Origin: CAVYWD01 sp963772225
GTDB taxonomy: Bacteria; Myxococcota; Myxococcia; Myxococcales; UBA5297
DNA length: 64,000 nucleotides
Direction of reading: 5' to 3'
NCBI GenBank assembly: GCA_963772225.1
Contig: CAVYWD010000004.1
Span: 248,001-312,000 of the forward strand
The first letter of the stretch is position 1, and every line of letters starts with the position of its first letter. A program made the position numbers and the translations under genes. Shown here one piece after another: positions 36,766 through 45,280 of the stretch. The notes beneath the pieces were generated by a model. That model saw nothing but the letters and a program-made list of their open reading frames with translations, did not search any database and had not been told where the DNA came from.

Positions 36766-37854
36766 TCAGCCGTTCTCCTGGGCGAAGCGCTCCATGAAGG
36801 AGACCAGCCTTTGGACGTGGCCCACGCCCACCGCGTTGTAGAGCGAGACCCGGATGCCGCCGGTGAGGCGATGGCCCTTGAGCCCGACCATGCCCTCGCG
36901 CTTGGCCTCGTCGACGAACTTCGCGTCCAGGGCCTCGTTGGGGAGCCGGAAGACGACGTTCATGAAGGAGCGGCTCTCCTTCTCCACCGGCGCCTTGTAG
37001 AAGCCCGGCAGGCGGTCGAGCGTGTCGTAGAGCAGGCCGCCTTTCTCGCGGTTCATTCGCCCCACCGCCTCGATGCCGCCCAGGCCCTTGAGCCAGAGCA
37101 GGACGTTGCGCATGAGGTAGATGGCGAAAGTGGGCGGCGTGTTGTACAGCGAGTTCGACTTGGCGAAGGTCGAGTACTTGAGCATCTTCGGCAGGTCTTT
37201 GCGCTCGCGCTCCGCGAGGAGCTGCTTCTGGGCGATGACCACCGTGAGACCCGAGGGCCCGATGTTCTTCTGCGCCCCGGCGTAGATGAGCCCGAACCGG
37301 CGGACGTCCAGCTTGTCCCAGAGGATGTCGGAGCTCATGTCGGCGACGAGCGGGACCTTGCCGGCGTCGGGGAAGGCGTGCCACTGCGTGCCGAACAGCG
37401 TGTTGTTGCTGGTGAGGTGGACAAAGGCCGCGCCGGGGTCGAGGTGGAGCTCCTCGGGCTTGGGGATGCGCGTGAACCGGCCGTTCTCCTCGGTGGTGGC
37501 GGCCACGCGGACCTTCCCGACGTTAAGCGCCTCGTCCACCGCCACCTTCGACCAGTGGCCGGTGACCAGGTAGTCCGCGCTCTGGCCGGGGTGGAGGAAG
37601 CAGAGCGGCACCTGGGCGAACTGCATGTGCCCGCCGCCCTGCATGAAGAGCACGTCGTAGCCGTCGGGGATGGAGAGGAGCTCGCGCAGGAGCGCGATGG
37701 CCTCGTTGTGAACCGCCTCGTACACCGGGCCGCGGTGGCTGTGCTCCATGATGGACATGCCGCTGTCCTGGAAATTCAGCAGCTCGTCGCGCGCTCGCTC
37801 GAGCGCCGGGAGGGGCAGCGCTGCGGGGCCGGGGTTGAAGTTGATGACGCGCAT
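36766..37854 (-). CDS. serC: phosphoserine aminotransferase
   Basis: 362 residues, the normal length. Family N-terminus INFNPGPAALPLPALERA, then SIMEHSHRG, FMQGGGHMQFAQVP, TGHWSKVAVDEA, DMSSDIL and the PLP-lysine loop YAGAQKNIGPSG with Lys near residue 196. The enzyme converts 3-phosphohydroxypyruvate and glutamate to phosphoserine in serine and pyridoxine synthesis. CGGAG precedes the ATG. The xthA remnant follows directly, and the SprT-like gene lies 200 bases upstream. Confidence 0.96.
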   Translation of the reverse strand: MRVINFNPGPAALPLPALERARDELLNFQDSGMSIMEHSHRGPVYEAVHNEAIALLRELLSIPDGYDVLFMQGGGHMQFAQVPLCFLHPGQSADYLVTGHWSKVAVDEALNVGKVRVAATTEENGRFTRIPKPEELHLDPGAAFVHLTSNNTLFGTQWHAFPDAGKVPLVADMSSDILWDKLDVRRFGLIYAGAQKNIGPSGLTVVIAQKQLLAERERKDLPKMLKYSTFAKSNSLYNTPPTFAIYLMRNVLLWLKGLGGIEAVGRMNREKGGLLYDTLDRLPGFYKAPVEKESRSFMNVVFRLPNEALDAKFVDEAKREGMVGLKGHRLTGGIRVSLYNAVGVGHVQRLVSFMERFAQENG

Positions 37855-38026
37855 GGCGGACTCCGATCAGGGAAGGTTCGACGGCGCCTTCCGGGTGGGG
37901 AGGGGGCGTGAATTTCGCTCTAAAGAGAGGCGACTGCAAGAGGGCCTTGGGTGGGGATTGGGGCGGCGAGGGTGGATGGGTGGCGAAGGCCGGGAGACGG
38001 GGCCCGGCGACGGGCGGCCTCTCGCG

Positions 38027-38042
38027 CGCGGCTATAGCCGCG
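38027..38042. other. perfect 16-base palindrome
   Basis: CGCGGCTATAGCCGCG between the SprT-like gene stop and serC. It could be an operator for serC or the core of a terminator; there is no T-run on either side. The surrounding 200 bases hold no gene. Confidence 0.4.
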
Positions 38043-38055
38043 GCGCCGTGGGCCA

Positions 38056-39003
38056 CTAATCCACCGGCCGGACCCGGAGGCTCGCGGCGCGGCCGAGCAA
38101 CAAATTCAGGTTCTCCTTCTCCCAGGTCAGCGCCCTCGCGTACTCCGGGTAGCGGCGCTCGCGCGCGCGGAACTCCGGCCCGTGGTGCTGCTTTCGCGAC
38201 CCGGTGTCCTTGCCCGGCACGGCCTGGTGGAGCATCTCGTGGAAGACGATGTACTCCACGAAGAACAGCGGCACCTCGGGCCGGTCGAGCGACGGGTGGA
38301 TGCGGATGGTCCGGGTGAGGTGGTCGTAGACGCCCATGCGGATGGTGCGTCGCCGGCGCCCGGGCCCGGCGCGCCCCCAGCCGATCCGGGCGTCGATGGC
38401 GCCCTCGAAGAACCGCCCGTTGAGCCGCTCGAAGATGGCCTGCAGGTCGTACTGCCGGCCGCGGCTGCAGAGGCGGGCGCCGGCTCGGCCGCCTTCGCCC
38501 ACGCGGATGTCCGACGAGTGCTGGCGCACGTAGGCGTCGATGACCGCGCCGGCGGCGCGCGCCCCCCGGCCGGCGTAGTCGCCGATGGCGCGCAGGACCT
38601 CGTCGGGCGCCTCCAGGAACATGTGGTGCACGCGCAGGACCAGCAGGTCGCGCACGCGCCGGAAGGAGAGCATGGTCGAGCGGTTGTCGGTGACGTAGAG
38701 CCGCACCGGCCGGTCGAGCTGCGCGGAGATGCCGCGGGCGATGGACGACGCGCGCTGCTCGAGGACCGGCCGCGCGGGCAACGGGGCGCGGCGAGCGGAC
38801 CGGGCCGAGGGTGTCAGCTCGAGCTCGAACGGGTGCTCGTCGGGCAGCTCCACCGTCTCCGGCGAGGGCTCCTCGGGCGGGGCGCTGGGAACGGCCTCGG
38901 CGGGAGCGCTGCGACGCGCGCGCGGGGCATCGGCCGCCCCGTCGCGGGGGGAGCTGGAAGAGATAGGGAGCTCGAGTTGCTGAGCGCGCACGAGCCGGAG
39001 CAT
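38056..39003 (-). CDS. SprT-like zinc metalloprotease domain protein
   Basis: 315 residues. A Pro/Glu/Ser-rich N-terminal third is followed by a globular domain with VRLYVTDNRSTMLSFRRVRD, YDLQAIFERLNGRFFEG, IGWGR, a run of strands and the zinc site YIVFHEMLHQAVPG (HExxH), then a His-rich segment (KQHHGPEFRARERRYPEY) that can give the third ligand. This is the SprT/WSS1 arrangement; such proteases act on DNA-protein crosslinks in eukaryotes, while bacterial roles are little known. The ATG at 39003 begins the likely protein, although GGAGA lies rather far upstream. Divergent from add. Confidence 0.8.
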   Translation of the reverse strand: MLRLVRAQQLELPISSSSPRDGAADAPRARRSAPAEAVPSAPPEEPSPETVELPDEHPFELELTPSARSARRAPLPARPVLEQRASSIARGISAQLDRPVRLYVTDNRSTMLSFRRVRDLLVLRVHHMFLEAPDEVLRAIGDYAGRGARAAGAVIDAYVRQHSSDIRVGEGGRAGARLCSRGRQYDLQAIFERLNGRFFEGAIDARIGWGRAGPGRRRRTIRMGVYDHLTRTIRIHPSLDRPEVPLFFVEYIVFHEMLHQAVPGKDTGSRKQHHGPEFRARERRYPEYARALTWEKENLNLLLGRAASLRVRPVD

Positions 39004-39113
39004 AGACGGCCGGCGAGGCTTTTCTCCAGAGGCGCGATGGGACGCCCACTCGGGCGGCCTTGGCGAGCCCGCTTCCTCGGCCGATGGGCGAGGGCGCGCG
39101 CCTGCCCCTATTC

Positions 39114-39143
39114 TTGGAAGGGCGACGAGGCTCCCCGTACAAT
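39114..39143 (+). promoter_or_regulatory. sigma70-like promoter of add
   Basis: TTGGAA (39114-39119) and TACAAT (39138-39143) are 18 bases apart. Transcription would begin about 38 bases before the ATG at 39188. Confidence 0.5.
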
Positions 39144-39187
39144 TCAGGGGTCCCCTCTGCCGCGAGCGCGAGGCCGCCCTGAACGCC

Positions 39188-40366
39188 ATGAATCCAGCCG
39201 ACTTGACCGAGCGCGAGCCCTACCAGCCCATCCCCTCTGCGGCCCGCCGCGCGTCCTTCGCCCCTCCGCCCATGGAAGTCACCGAGGACCTGCTCCGCGC
39301 CCTGCCCAAGACCGACCTCCACTGCCACCTCGACGGCTCGCTGCGGCTCAAGACCATCCTGGAGCTCGCCGACCAGCAGAAGGTGAAGCTCGCGGCCTCC
39401 GACGAGGCGGGCCTCGCCAAGGCGCTCCATATGGGCGAGGTCTGCAAGAGCCTGGAGGACTACCTGGTCGCGTTCGACCTGACGCTCTCGGTGATGCAGA
39501 CCGAGGAGGCGCTCTACCGCACGGCCTACGAGCTGGCCCTGGACGCCGCGGCGGAGAACGTGCGCTACCTCGAGGTGCGCTACTCGCCGGCCCTGCACCA
39601 GCAGAAGGGTCTGAAAATGACCGCCATCGTCGAGTCGGTGCTGGAGGGGCTGCGCGCCGCCAAGCACAAGACCGGCATCAAGAGCGGGGTCATCATCTGC
39701 GGCATTCGCCACATCAACCCGCAGACGTCCATCCGCCTGGCCGAGCTCGCCGTGGCGTACAAGAACAAGGGCGTGAAGGGCTTCGACTTGGCCGGCGCCG
39801 AATACGACTTCCCGGCCAAGGACCACAAGGCGGCCTTCCAGCTCATCTTGAACAACAACGTCAACTGCACCTGCCACGCGGGCGAGGCCTACGGGCCGGA
39901 GTCCATCGCCCAGGCGCTGCACATGATCGGCGTGCACCGCATCGGGCACGGGACGCGGCTGCGCGAGGACGGCGACCTGCTCAACTACGTCAACGACCAC
40001 CGCATCCCGCTCGAGGTCTGCGCCAGCTCCAACGTCCAGACCGGCGCGGTGCCCAGCCTGGCGAGCCACCCCATCCGCTTCTACTTCGATTACGGAATGC
40101 GCGTGACGGTGAACACCGATAACCGGCTCATCACTGATACCACCGTGACGAAAGAGCTCTGGCTCCTCCACAAGCATTGTGGCTTCGCCTTGGAGGACCT
40201 GGTCGTCATGATCGTCAGCGGGTTCAAGAGCGCGTTCCTGCCCTACAAGGAAAAGGCGGACGTGCTCCGGCAGGTCAACTCCGAGATCGAGGCGACGCTG
40301 CAGCGCTTCCGCGGCGGGTTGCAGGAGGTGCCGAAGGACGGGGTGAGGCCGGCGAGCGGCGGGTAG
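39188..40366 (+). CDS. add: adenosine deaminase
   Basis: 392 residues. Zinc and catalytic motifs: KTDLHCHLDGSLRL (HxH), CTCHAGEAYGP (third His plus catalytic Glu), IGHGTRL, and TVNTDNRLITDT in place of the SLNTDDP seen in many members; the Asn variant occurs in a bacterial subgroup. The enzyme deaminates adenosine to inosine in purine salvage. A plausible promoter ends 45 bases before the ATG at 39188, favouring this start over the internal Met at 39272, although the ribosome-binding site is weak. The gene is monocistronic, divergent from the SprT-like gene. Confidence 0.93.
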   Translation: MNPADLTEREPYQPIPSAARRASFAPPPMEVTEDLLRALPKTDLHCHLDGSLRLKTILELADQQKVKLAASDEAGLAKALHMGEVCKSLEDYLVAFDLTLSVMQTEEALYRTAYELALDAAAENVRYLEVRYSPALHQQKGLKMTAIVESVLEGLRAAKHKTGIKSGVIICGIRHINPQTSIRLAELAVAYKNKGVKGFDLAGAEYDFPAKDHKAAFQLILNNNVNCTCHAGEAYGPESIAQALHMIGVHRIGHGTRLREDGDLLNYVNDHRIPLEVCASSNVQTGAVPSLASHPIRFYFDYGMRVTVNTDNRLITDTTVTKELWLLHKHCGFALEDLVVMIVSGFKSAFLPYKEKADVLRQVNSEIEATLQRFRGGLQEVPKDGVRPASGG

Positions 40367-40502
40367 GGCGAAGGCCGATGCGATGGGCGCTCGGCCCCAG
40401 AGTCGGGCAACCGCAGAGGTCGTCGCCACCTACTGCCCAGGCCTTTCGGCAGAAGTCAGGCAGGCGCTCGGCCGCACCGTCGCGGCCATGGTCGCTGCGT
40501 GG

Positions 40503-40937
40503 TCAGGCCTTCGCCAACGGGTTTCGCCAGCGCAGGCCCGTGAAGCGAGCGAAATCGGCGTCGTTCGAGTGCAGCTCGCACTGATACTCGACCGCCAAGG
40601 CGGCGAGGTGCGCGTCGGTCGTGAGATTCCCCGCCACTCCCAGCTCGGCCAGGAAGCGGTCGACCAACTGGAGGTGTCGAGGACCCGGCTCGAGCACCTC
40701 GACGTTCGCGCGGTCGAGCCAGGCTCGGACGTGCGCGACCGCGCGCTGCGGGGCGAGCGGGTTCACCAGGACCGACGAATGCGTCATCAATCGAATGAAG
40801 CCCAGGCTCACCGCCCAGGGCAGCCCGACGGCTTCGGACGAGCTGAGGAGCGCCTCCCACCATTTTCGTGCGCCCGCATGCTCGCGCGCGTCGCGGTTGT
40901 ACGCGTAGACCAGCAGGTTGATGTCCGGGAGGATCAC
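40503..40937 (-). CDS. vapC: VapC-type PIN-domain toxin
   Basis: 144 residues, GTG start. PIN signature: ILPDINLLVYAYNRDAREH at the N-terminus with the first Asp, an internal Glu-containing helix, and LTTDAHLAALAVEYQCEL with HSNDADFARF at the C-terminus giving the remaining acidic residues. VapC toxins are ribonucleases, often cutting initiator tRNA or rRNA. Its start overlaps the vapB stop (GTGA). The group with TTDAHLAALA is the one sometimes annotated as TA system VapC of the tRNA(fMet)-type superfamily. Target unknown. Confidence 0.9.
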   Translation of the reverse strand: MILPDINLLVYAYNRDAREHAGARKWWEALLSSSEAVGLPWAVSLGFIRLMTHSSVLVNPLAPQRAVAHVRAWLDRANVEVLEPGPRHLQLVDRFLAELGVAGNLTTDAHLAALAVEYQCELHSNDADFARFTGLRWRNPLAKA

Positions 40938-41200
40938 CGACGGGAGCCGGCCTCTCTGGCGAAGTCATTCGCCTCGAGCTGATCGACGAGCTGGCCGAGC
41001 TTCGTCTGGTCGACCCCCGGGCGGAACCCGCCCGCGTGGGGCTCCACGACGAAGGGCTTCGAGCTCACGTCGCGCTCCTGAGCCGCGAGCCCCCGCCTCA
41101 GGACCTGGTCCAGCGTTGCCTTGAACGAGCAGCCGCGCCGGTGCGCCAACTTCTTGAGCTTGGCGGCGACGTCCGATTCCAACGTGACGGTCGTGCGCAT
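40934..41200 (-). CDS. vapB: VapB-type ribbon-helix-helix antitoxin
   Basis: 88 residues. The N-terminal RHH motif reads MRTTVTLESDVAAKLKKLA and SFKATLDQVLRRGL; the Pro/Gly-containing C-terminal tail (FRPGVDQTKLGQLVDQLE) would wrap the toxin. The start at 41200 fits the family; an ATG at 41224 is in frame but lies within the operator-like palindrome. It is translated together with vapC. RHH antitoxins repress their own promoter with the toxin as co-repressor, consistent with the palindrome directly upstream. Confidence 0.88.
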   Translation of the reverse strand: MRTTVTLESDVAAKLKKLAHRRGCSFKATLDQVLRRGLAAQERDVSSKPFVVEPHAGGFRPGVDQTKLGQLVDQLEANDFAREAGSRR

Positions 41201-41204
41201 GGAA

Positions 41205-41218
41205 AGCATCATGATGCT
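41205..41218. promoter_or_regulatory. palindromic operator candidate of vapBC
   Basis: The 14-base perfect palindrome AGCATCATGATGCT ends five bases before the vapB start. RHH antitoxins bind short palindromes at such positions. Confidence 0.6.
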
Positions 41219-41414
41219 CGTCATCGATGCGGTCAACGCAGCAGCGGGCGCCGCCAAACCTCTGGAGCCGACCCGGCGGCCGATGCTCGGCTGGCTCCTC
41301 ACCCCCTTCGCCCACCACCTCCGGCGGGCGGGCGCGCCTGACCTAAGCGACGGGGCCAGCGTCTGCCGGACAATCGGCCGAGCCGCTTCCCGCCCGGGTC
41401 TTCGGATCCCGGCG

Positions 41415-43031
41415 CTAGAACGTGTTTCGGGGCCCCGCTTGGCTCTCTCGCGGGACGGGCCGGCCCTGCTCCTCCTCGTCGACCAGTGGCCCCCCGAGTG
41501 CAACCTCGACAATCGGCGCCCACCAGCGCTCGACGCATAGCCTGGCTCGAAAGTGGGCTCCTGACTGAGCGGCGCTTCGCTCGAGGCGCTCGACGACGCG
41601 CGCTCGCAGAATTCGGCAAAGGCGCGGGGTCCAGCGCTCGCTCGCCCTGGCGGACAGGGCCGCAATCGCAGCTCCCTCGGCATTCCTTACGGCAATCCAT
41701 CCGCCGGCGTCGACGAGATCTACCGGCTCGCCCACTCGCAGGCTGCGCAGCCACCCGTGAATCGGGTCTTCGGCAGGCCGGCGCCCCGCGAAATCGAGGA
41801 AGAGGTCCTTGGGCCCGATGCGCTCAAGCGCCTTTGGATCATCGGGCGCCGCGGCTCGGCTCGGCGACCGCTCATCCAGGATTCGCTGGATCGCTTGGAC
41901 GTCGATTCGGCGATGAAAGACCACGGAGGGAGAGCCCTGGGGGAGCTCCGTTTTCGGGCCGATGAAGCGGTCGTCCAGGCACAGGATGAGGTCGGCGCGG
42001 CCGGCTCTTCGCAGGCGCTCGAGCTTCGATGCGAGATATTCGGGGGTCCAATAGCCGACAATCTCCAGGAGCCAGCGGCGGGCCGGATCGCGCCGGTCGA
42101 CCAGGGCGAAATCGGGGAAGAGCCACGTCCCGTCCACGGCGATGGGCTCGGGCTCGCGCACGACATCCCAATCGGTCGCGGCGCGGGCGAAGTCGCGGGC
42201 GAAGCGCTCCTCGAGCTTGCTGTCGAACCGCCGAGGGGCGTCCCCGGGCGGAAAGATCGGGTCGCCGCTGGCGATGCGCACCGTCCTCGGCCGGCCGTGC
42301 AGAGCCAGGCGCGCCCTGATCGCGAAGCGGTCGGCGCCGCGCAGAGTGGGGACGATGGACGCGAGGGCGCGCCCGTAGAGCGTCGTGTGCCGGAAGAGCG
42401 CCAAGGGGCCGGAGACCTCGATGCGCACGCCGCCCGCGGCCGGCCGCACCGTGCAGAGCAGGCGCTGGAGCAGGATTTGGCGCACGACGGCGCGGGAGCT
42501 TCCGCCCAGGTCGATCTCCAGCGAGCCCGAGGCGCGCAACAGCCCTTGCGCCAGGGCCAGGTTCGCCTCGAGCGCCAGCGTCCGCGCGTCGGGAGGGGCC
42601 GAGCCCGGCGCGATTCTCCGCTCGCTCGACACGTCGGAGTAGAGCGCCGCGGCCAGCGACTCCGGCGCGGCGCAGAGCGGCTTCGCAGAGGCCGCGAGGA
42701 CGGCCTCCCGGTCGAAGGCCCCGGCATCTCGCCTGCGCTGGGCCTCGAGGAAGACGGCGAGCCTCCTCTCGCGCGCCGTCGGGCGGGTGGAGGCGGGCTC
42801 GGAAGCGCAGCGGGCCGAGAGCAGGGAGGCGACCCTGCGCTGCCGGCCGAGCGGGCAGGGGGCGCGCAACGGCTCGGCGGCGCGCGCGCTCCACTCGCGC
42901 AGGGTTCGCCCCTCGAATCGCCGGAGCTCGTCCAGGAGCGCCTCGAGCCAGGGGTAGTCCTGGGGCCCGAGCCACGCCGGCACCCACTCGCTCGAGGTGG
43001 AGACGAGCTCCAGCGGATCAGCCGGCGACAA
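41415..43031 (-). CDS. DUF790/Bax1-like nuclease partner of XPB helicase
   Basis: 538 residues. The protein matches DUF790: a helical N-terminal half (FEGRTLREWSARAAEPLR, ERRLAVFLEAQRRRDAG, a stretch with ALYSDVSSERRI) and a C-terminal PD-(D/E)XK-type fold (FDSKLEERFARDFA, WLFPDFALVDRRDPARRWLLEIVGYW, RRAGRADLILCLDDRF). Archaeal Bax1 is the nuclease partner of XPB in DNA incision. The likely start is TTG at 43031 with GGAGGG upstream, inside the end of the helicase gene (14-base overlap), so the two are coupled. The extended C-terminal 130 residues after the nuclease core are unusual and unassigned. Confidence 0.82.
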   Translation of the reverse strand: MSPADPLELVSTSSEWVPAWLGPQDYPWLEALLDELRRFEGRTLREWSARAAEPLRAPCPLGRQRRVASLLSARCASEPASTRPTARERRLAVFLEAQRRRDAGAFDREAVLAASAKPLCAAPESLAAALYSDVSSERRIAPGSAPPDARTLALEANLALAQGLLRASGSLEIDLGGSSRAVVRQILLQRLLCTVRPAAGGVRIEVSGPLALFRHTTLYGRALASIVPTLRGADRFAIRARLALHGRPRTVRIASGDPIFPPGDAPRRFDSKLEERFARDFARAATDWDVVREPEPIAVDGTWLFPDFALVDRRDPARRWLLEIVGYWTPEYLASKLERLRRAGRADLILCLDDRFIGPKTELPQGSPSVVFHRRIDVQAIQRILDERSPSRAAAPDDPKALERIGPKDLFLDFAGRRPAEDPIHGWLRSLRVGEPVDLVDAGGWIAVRNAEGAAIAALSARASERWTPRLCRILRARVVERLERSAAQSGAHFRARLCVERWWAPIVEVALGGPLVDEEEQGRPVPRESQAGPRNTF

Positions 43032-44358
43032 GCGCCCTCCGGCGCAGGCCCGCCTGAGCGACTTCGTGCGTGTCCCGCGAGACGAGCTCGAAGACGAGCG
43101 CCCGCTTGCCTTCGCTCGGCCGTAGGACTCGCCCCACCCGCTGGATGAACTCCCGCTTGCCCTGCGTGCCGCCGACGAGGATGGCCACCTCTGCCTCGGG
43201 CACGTCCATTCCCTCGTTGAGCACCCGCGCGCTCACCAGCGCGCGCAGCTCGCCTCGGGCGAAGCGGGCGAGGAGGTCCGCGCGCTCGGAGCGCCCGATG
43301 TCGCAGGTCAGGGCGGGAATGAGGTGCGCCCGGGCGATGGCGAAGGCCGTCGCCGTGTTCGCCGCGAAGATCAGGGTGCGCGACCGCGCGTTTCGCGCGA
43401 GGAGCGTTCCGACGGCCTCTCGCTTGGCGCGCGTGAAGGCGAGCATCGAGCGGGATTCGCGCCAGGCGGCGAGGGCGCGCCGGCCCTCCTCGGTGCGATT
43501 GGCAAAGGCCACGAAGTCGTTCCAACAGGCGCCCGGGGCGCGCTCGAAGAACTCCTCGACGGCGGGGCGATAGGCGCGGACCTCCCGGTCGTAGGCTTTG
43601 CGCTCGTGGGCGTCGAGGGGGAGCGACAGCGTGAGCAGCTGAAAGGGGGCGAGGTACCGGCCCGCGAGCTCCTGGACGGTCGAGCGAAAGACGACGCTTC
43701 CGATCAAAACGTCACAGCGCGCCTGCCGAAAGTCGCCCTCGGCAGGGGTGGCGGAGAGCCCGAGCCGGAAGCCCGCGAGGCTCATCTCGAGGCACTCGTC
43801 GCCGGCGCCGCCGCCGAAGTGGTGGGCCTCGTCGACGACGAGCAGGTCGAAGCGGTTTCCGAGGAGCTCGCCGTGGCGCAGAGCGCTGGCGTAGGTCGCG
43901 ACCGAGACCGGGGCGAGCGAGCGCTCGCCGTCGCCGAATCGGCCGACCTCGCGCAGGCCGGCGGCGCGCAGAGCGTCGGTCCACTGGTCGAGCAGGACGC
44001 GGGTGGGGAGGAGGCAGAGCGCGCAGGCGCGGGTCCTGGCGATGGCCGCGATGGCGATCCGCGTTTTGCCCGCGCCGGTCGGAAGCGCGAGGACCCCGCG
44101 CCGGCCGGCGAGCTCCCACGCGGCGAGCGCGGCCTCCTGGTACGGGCGAAGCTCAGGCGCGGCCAGGTCGGGAGGATCTCCGGCCGGTTGGCGCGCGCGA
44201 TCCACGGTGGACGGGTCGGCCGCGAGGAGCTCGCCATGCAGATAGGCCGGCGCCCGCCACGCTCCGACGCGCGGATCCCACCGCACGCCGGGAAGGCCCT
44301 CGGGGCACGGCGGGCCGCGCACGAGGAGGGTGCCGCGATCCCAGGTGAGCTCCACCAT
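43018..44358 (-). CDS. XPB/Ssl2-type superfamily 2 helicase
   Basis: 446 residues from the ATG at 44358. An N-terminal XPB damage-recognition-like domain (GVRWDPRVGAWRAPAYLHGE) is followed by LRPYQEAALAAW, Walker A LPTGAGKT (about residue 95), LLPTRVLLDQW, DEAH in VVDEAHHFGGG (about 175), GLSATPAEGD, an RecA2 domain with TLIFAANTATAFAIA, VLNEGMDVPEAEV and the arginine finger region FIQRVGRVLRP. It is the first gene of a two-gene unit with the DUF790 nuclease, the archaeal XPB-Bax1 pairing. No clear ribosome-binding site is seen, so the start is provisional. Confidence 0.88.
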   Translation of the reverse strand: MVELTWDRGTLLVRGPPCPEGLPGVRWDPRVGAWRAPAYLHGELLAADPSTVDRARQPAGDPPDLAAPELRPYQEAALAAWELAGRRGVLALPTGAGKTRIAIAAIARTRACALCLLPTRVLLDQWTDALRAAGLREVGRFGDGERSLAPVSVATYASALRHGELLGNRFDLLVVDEAHHFGGGAGDECLEMSLAGFRLGLSATPAEGDFRQARCDVLIGSVVFRSTVQELAGRYLAPFQLLTLSLPLDAHERKAYDREVRAYRPAVEEFFERAPGACWNDFVAFANRTEEGRRALAAWRESRSMLAFTRAKREAVGTLLARNARSRTLIFAANTATAFAIARAHLIPALTCDIGRSERADLLARFARGELRALVSARVLNEGMDVPEAEVAILVGGTQGKREFIQRVGRVLRPSEGKRALVFELVSRDTHEVAQAGLRRRALVAG

Positions 44359-44668
44359 GGCCGCGCACGGGAGCAGGTGACGTGCCAGCGCAAAGCCCAA
44401 GGCTGCGCGGAAGCTCCCGCTGGGCATCGAGAGGGGGCGTGGCGCTGGAGCGGGGCGGCAGGAGTATTGCGGCGAGGCGATTGCGCCGCCGCGGAACGTT
44501 CCAGCTCGAGGCACCTTCGCCGATCGCTCTACGACGGCGCCAAGGCGGTGGCGCTGACGCCGATGGAGGTGAGGAAGCGGCGGGCGGCGATCGTTCCGCC
44601 GCCGAGGCGACACACGGTGAGGTGCTTCGGAGTGCTCGCGGGGATCGGCGTTCTTCTCGGCTCGCTCC
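44359..44668. other. intergenic stretch between XPB and higA
   Basis: 310 bases upstream of the helicase gene. In-frame codons extend the helicase frame to about 44427 (alternative ATG) without a ribosome-binding site. I see no other gene, repeat or terminator. Confidence 0.4.
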
Positions 44669-44977
44669 TCAGACTCGCGCGCTGCGCGCGGCGTGCGCGT
44701 GCACGCGGCGCTGACCCTTCAGTCGCAGTTGGGCATCCCAGAGATCGACCGCGGTCTGCAGATTCATCCACAGCTGGGGAGTGGTCCTGAACTCCTTCGC
44801 GAGAAGAAGGGCCGTATCCGCGGTGACGGACCTGCGGCCGTTGAGGATGGCGTTGAGGCGCTGAAGCGACATCTTGAGGCGCCGCGCCAAGGCCACCTGA
44901 GTCAACTTCTTCGGGCGCATGAACTCCTCGCGGAGAATCTCCCCTGGAGTGGTCGGGCGGCGACGAGTTGGAAGCAT
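44669..44977 (-). CDS. higA: HigA-type antitoxin
   Basis: 102 residues. Family opening TTPGEILREEFMRPKKLTQ, then an HTH (VALARRLKMSLQRLNAILNG) and TADTALLLAKEFRTTPQLW with MNLQTAVDLWDA, the HigA/VapI group. GGAGAA precedes the ATG; the gene starts nine bases after the higB stop. HigA neutralises HigB and represses the operon by binding the palindrome upstream of higB. Confidence 0.93.
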   Translation of the reverse strand: MLPTRRRPTTPGEILREEFMRPKKLTQVALARRLKMSLQRLNAILNGRRSVTADTALLLAKEFRTTPQLWMNLQTAVDLWDAQLRLKGQRRVHAHAARSARV

Positions 44978-44986
44978 GGGTTCTCC

Positions 44987-45280
44987 TCAGTGGTAGTCGA
45001 CGATCTGAACGTCGTAGGCGTTGCTCTCGCCGAATCGAAAGATCACTCGGTACTGGTCGTTGATCCGGATGCTCCAGAAACCAGCGAGGTTTCTCTTCAA
45101 GGCCTCCAGGCAGTTCCCAGGCGGTGCGGCCAGGTCCTTCACGCTCGAGGCCGCATCCAGGTACGACAGCTTGCGCTGAGCTACTCCCCACAGGTGCTTT
45201 GGCAGCGTGGCCCGAGCCGCCCGCGAGGAGATGCCAGAGTCGATATCTGCGGTCCCCTGGTCGCCGAAGCTCTGGATCAT
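44987..45280 (-). CDS. higB: HigB-type toxin (RelE superfamily)
   Basis: 97 residues. HigB core: IQSFGDQGTADI, KLSYLDAASSVKDLAAPPGN, LEALKRNLAGFWSIRINDQYR and VIFRFGESNAYDVQIVDYH, matching ribosome-dependent mRNA interferases of the RelE fold. Toxin before antitoxin is the normal higBA order. The ATG lies 14 bases from the operator palindrome, so the leader is very short and no clear ribosome-binding site can be seen. Confidence 0.93.
   Translation of the reverse strand: MIQSFGDQGTADIDSGISSRAARATLPKHLWGVAQRKLSYLDAASSVKDLAAPPGNCLEALKRNLAGFWSIRINDQYRVIFRFGESNAYDVQIVDYH

Noticed and set aside
40383..40502. Possible coding remnant behind add on the plus strand
   Set aside because: A short Ala-rich stretch looks protein-like but lacks a start signal and runs antisense to vapC.
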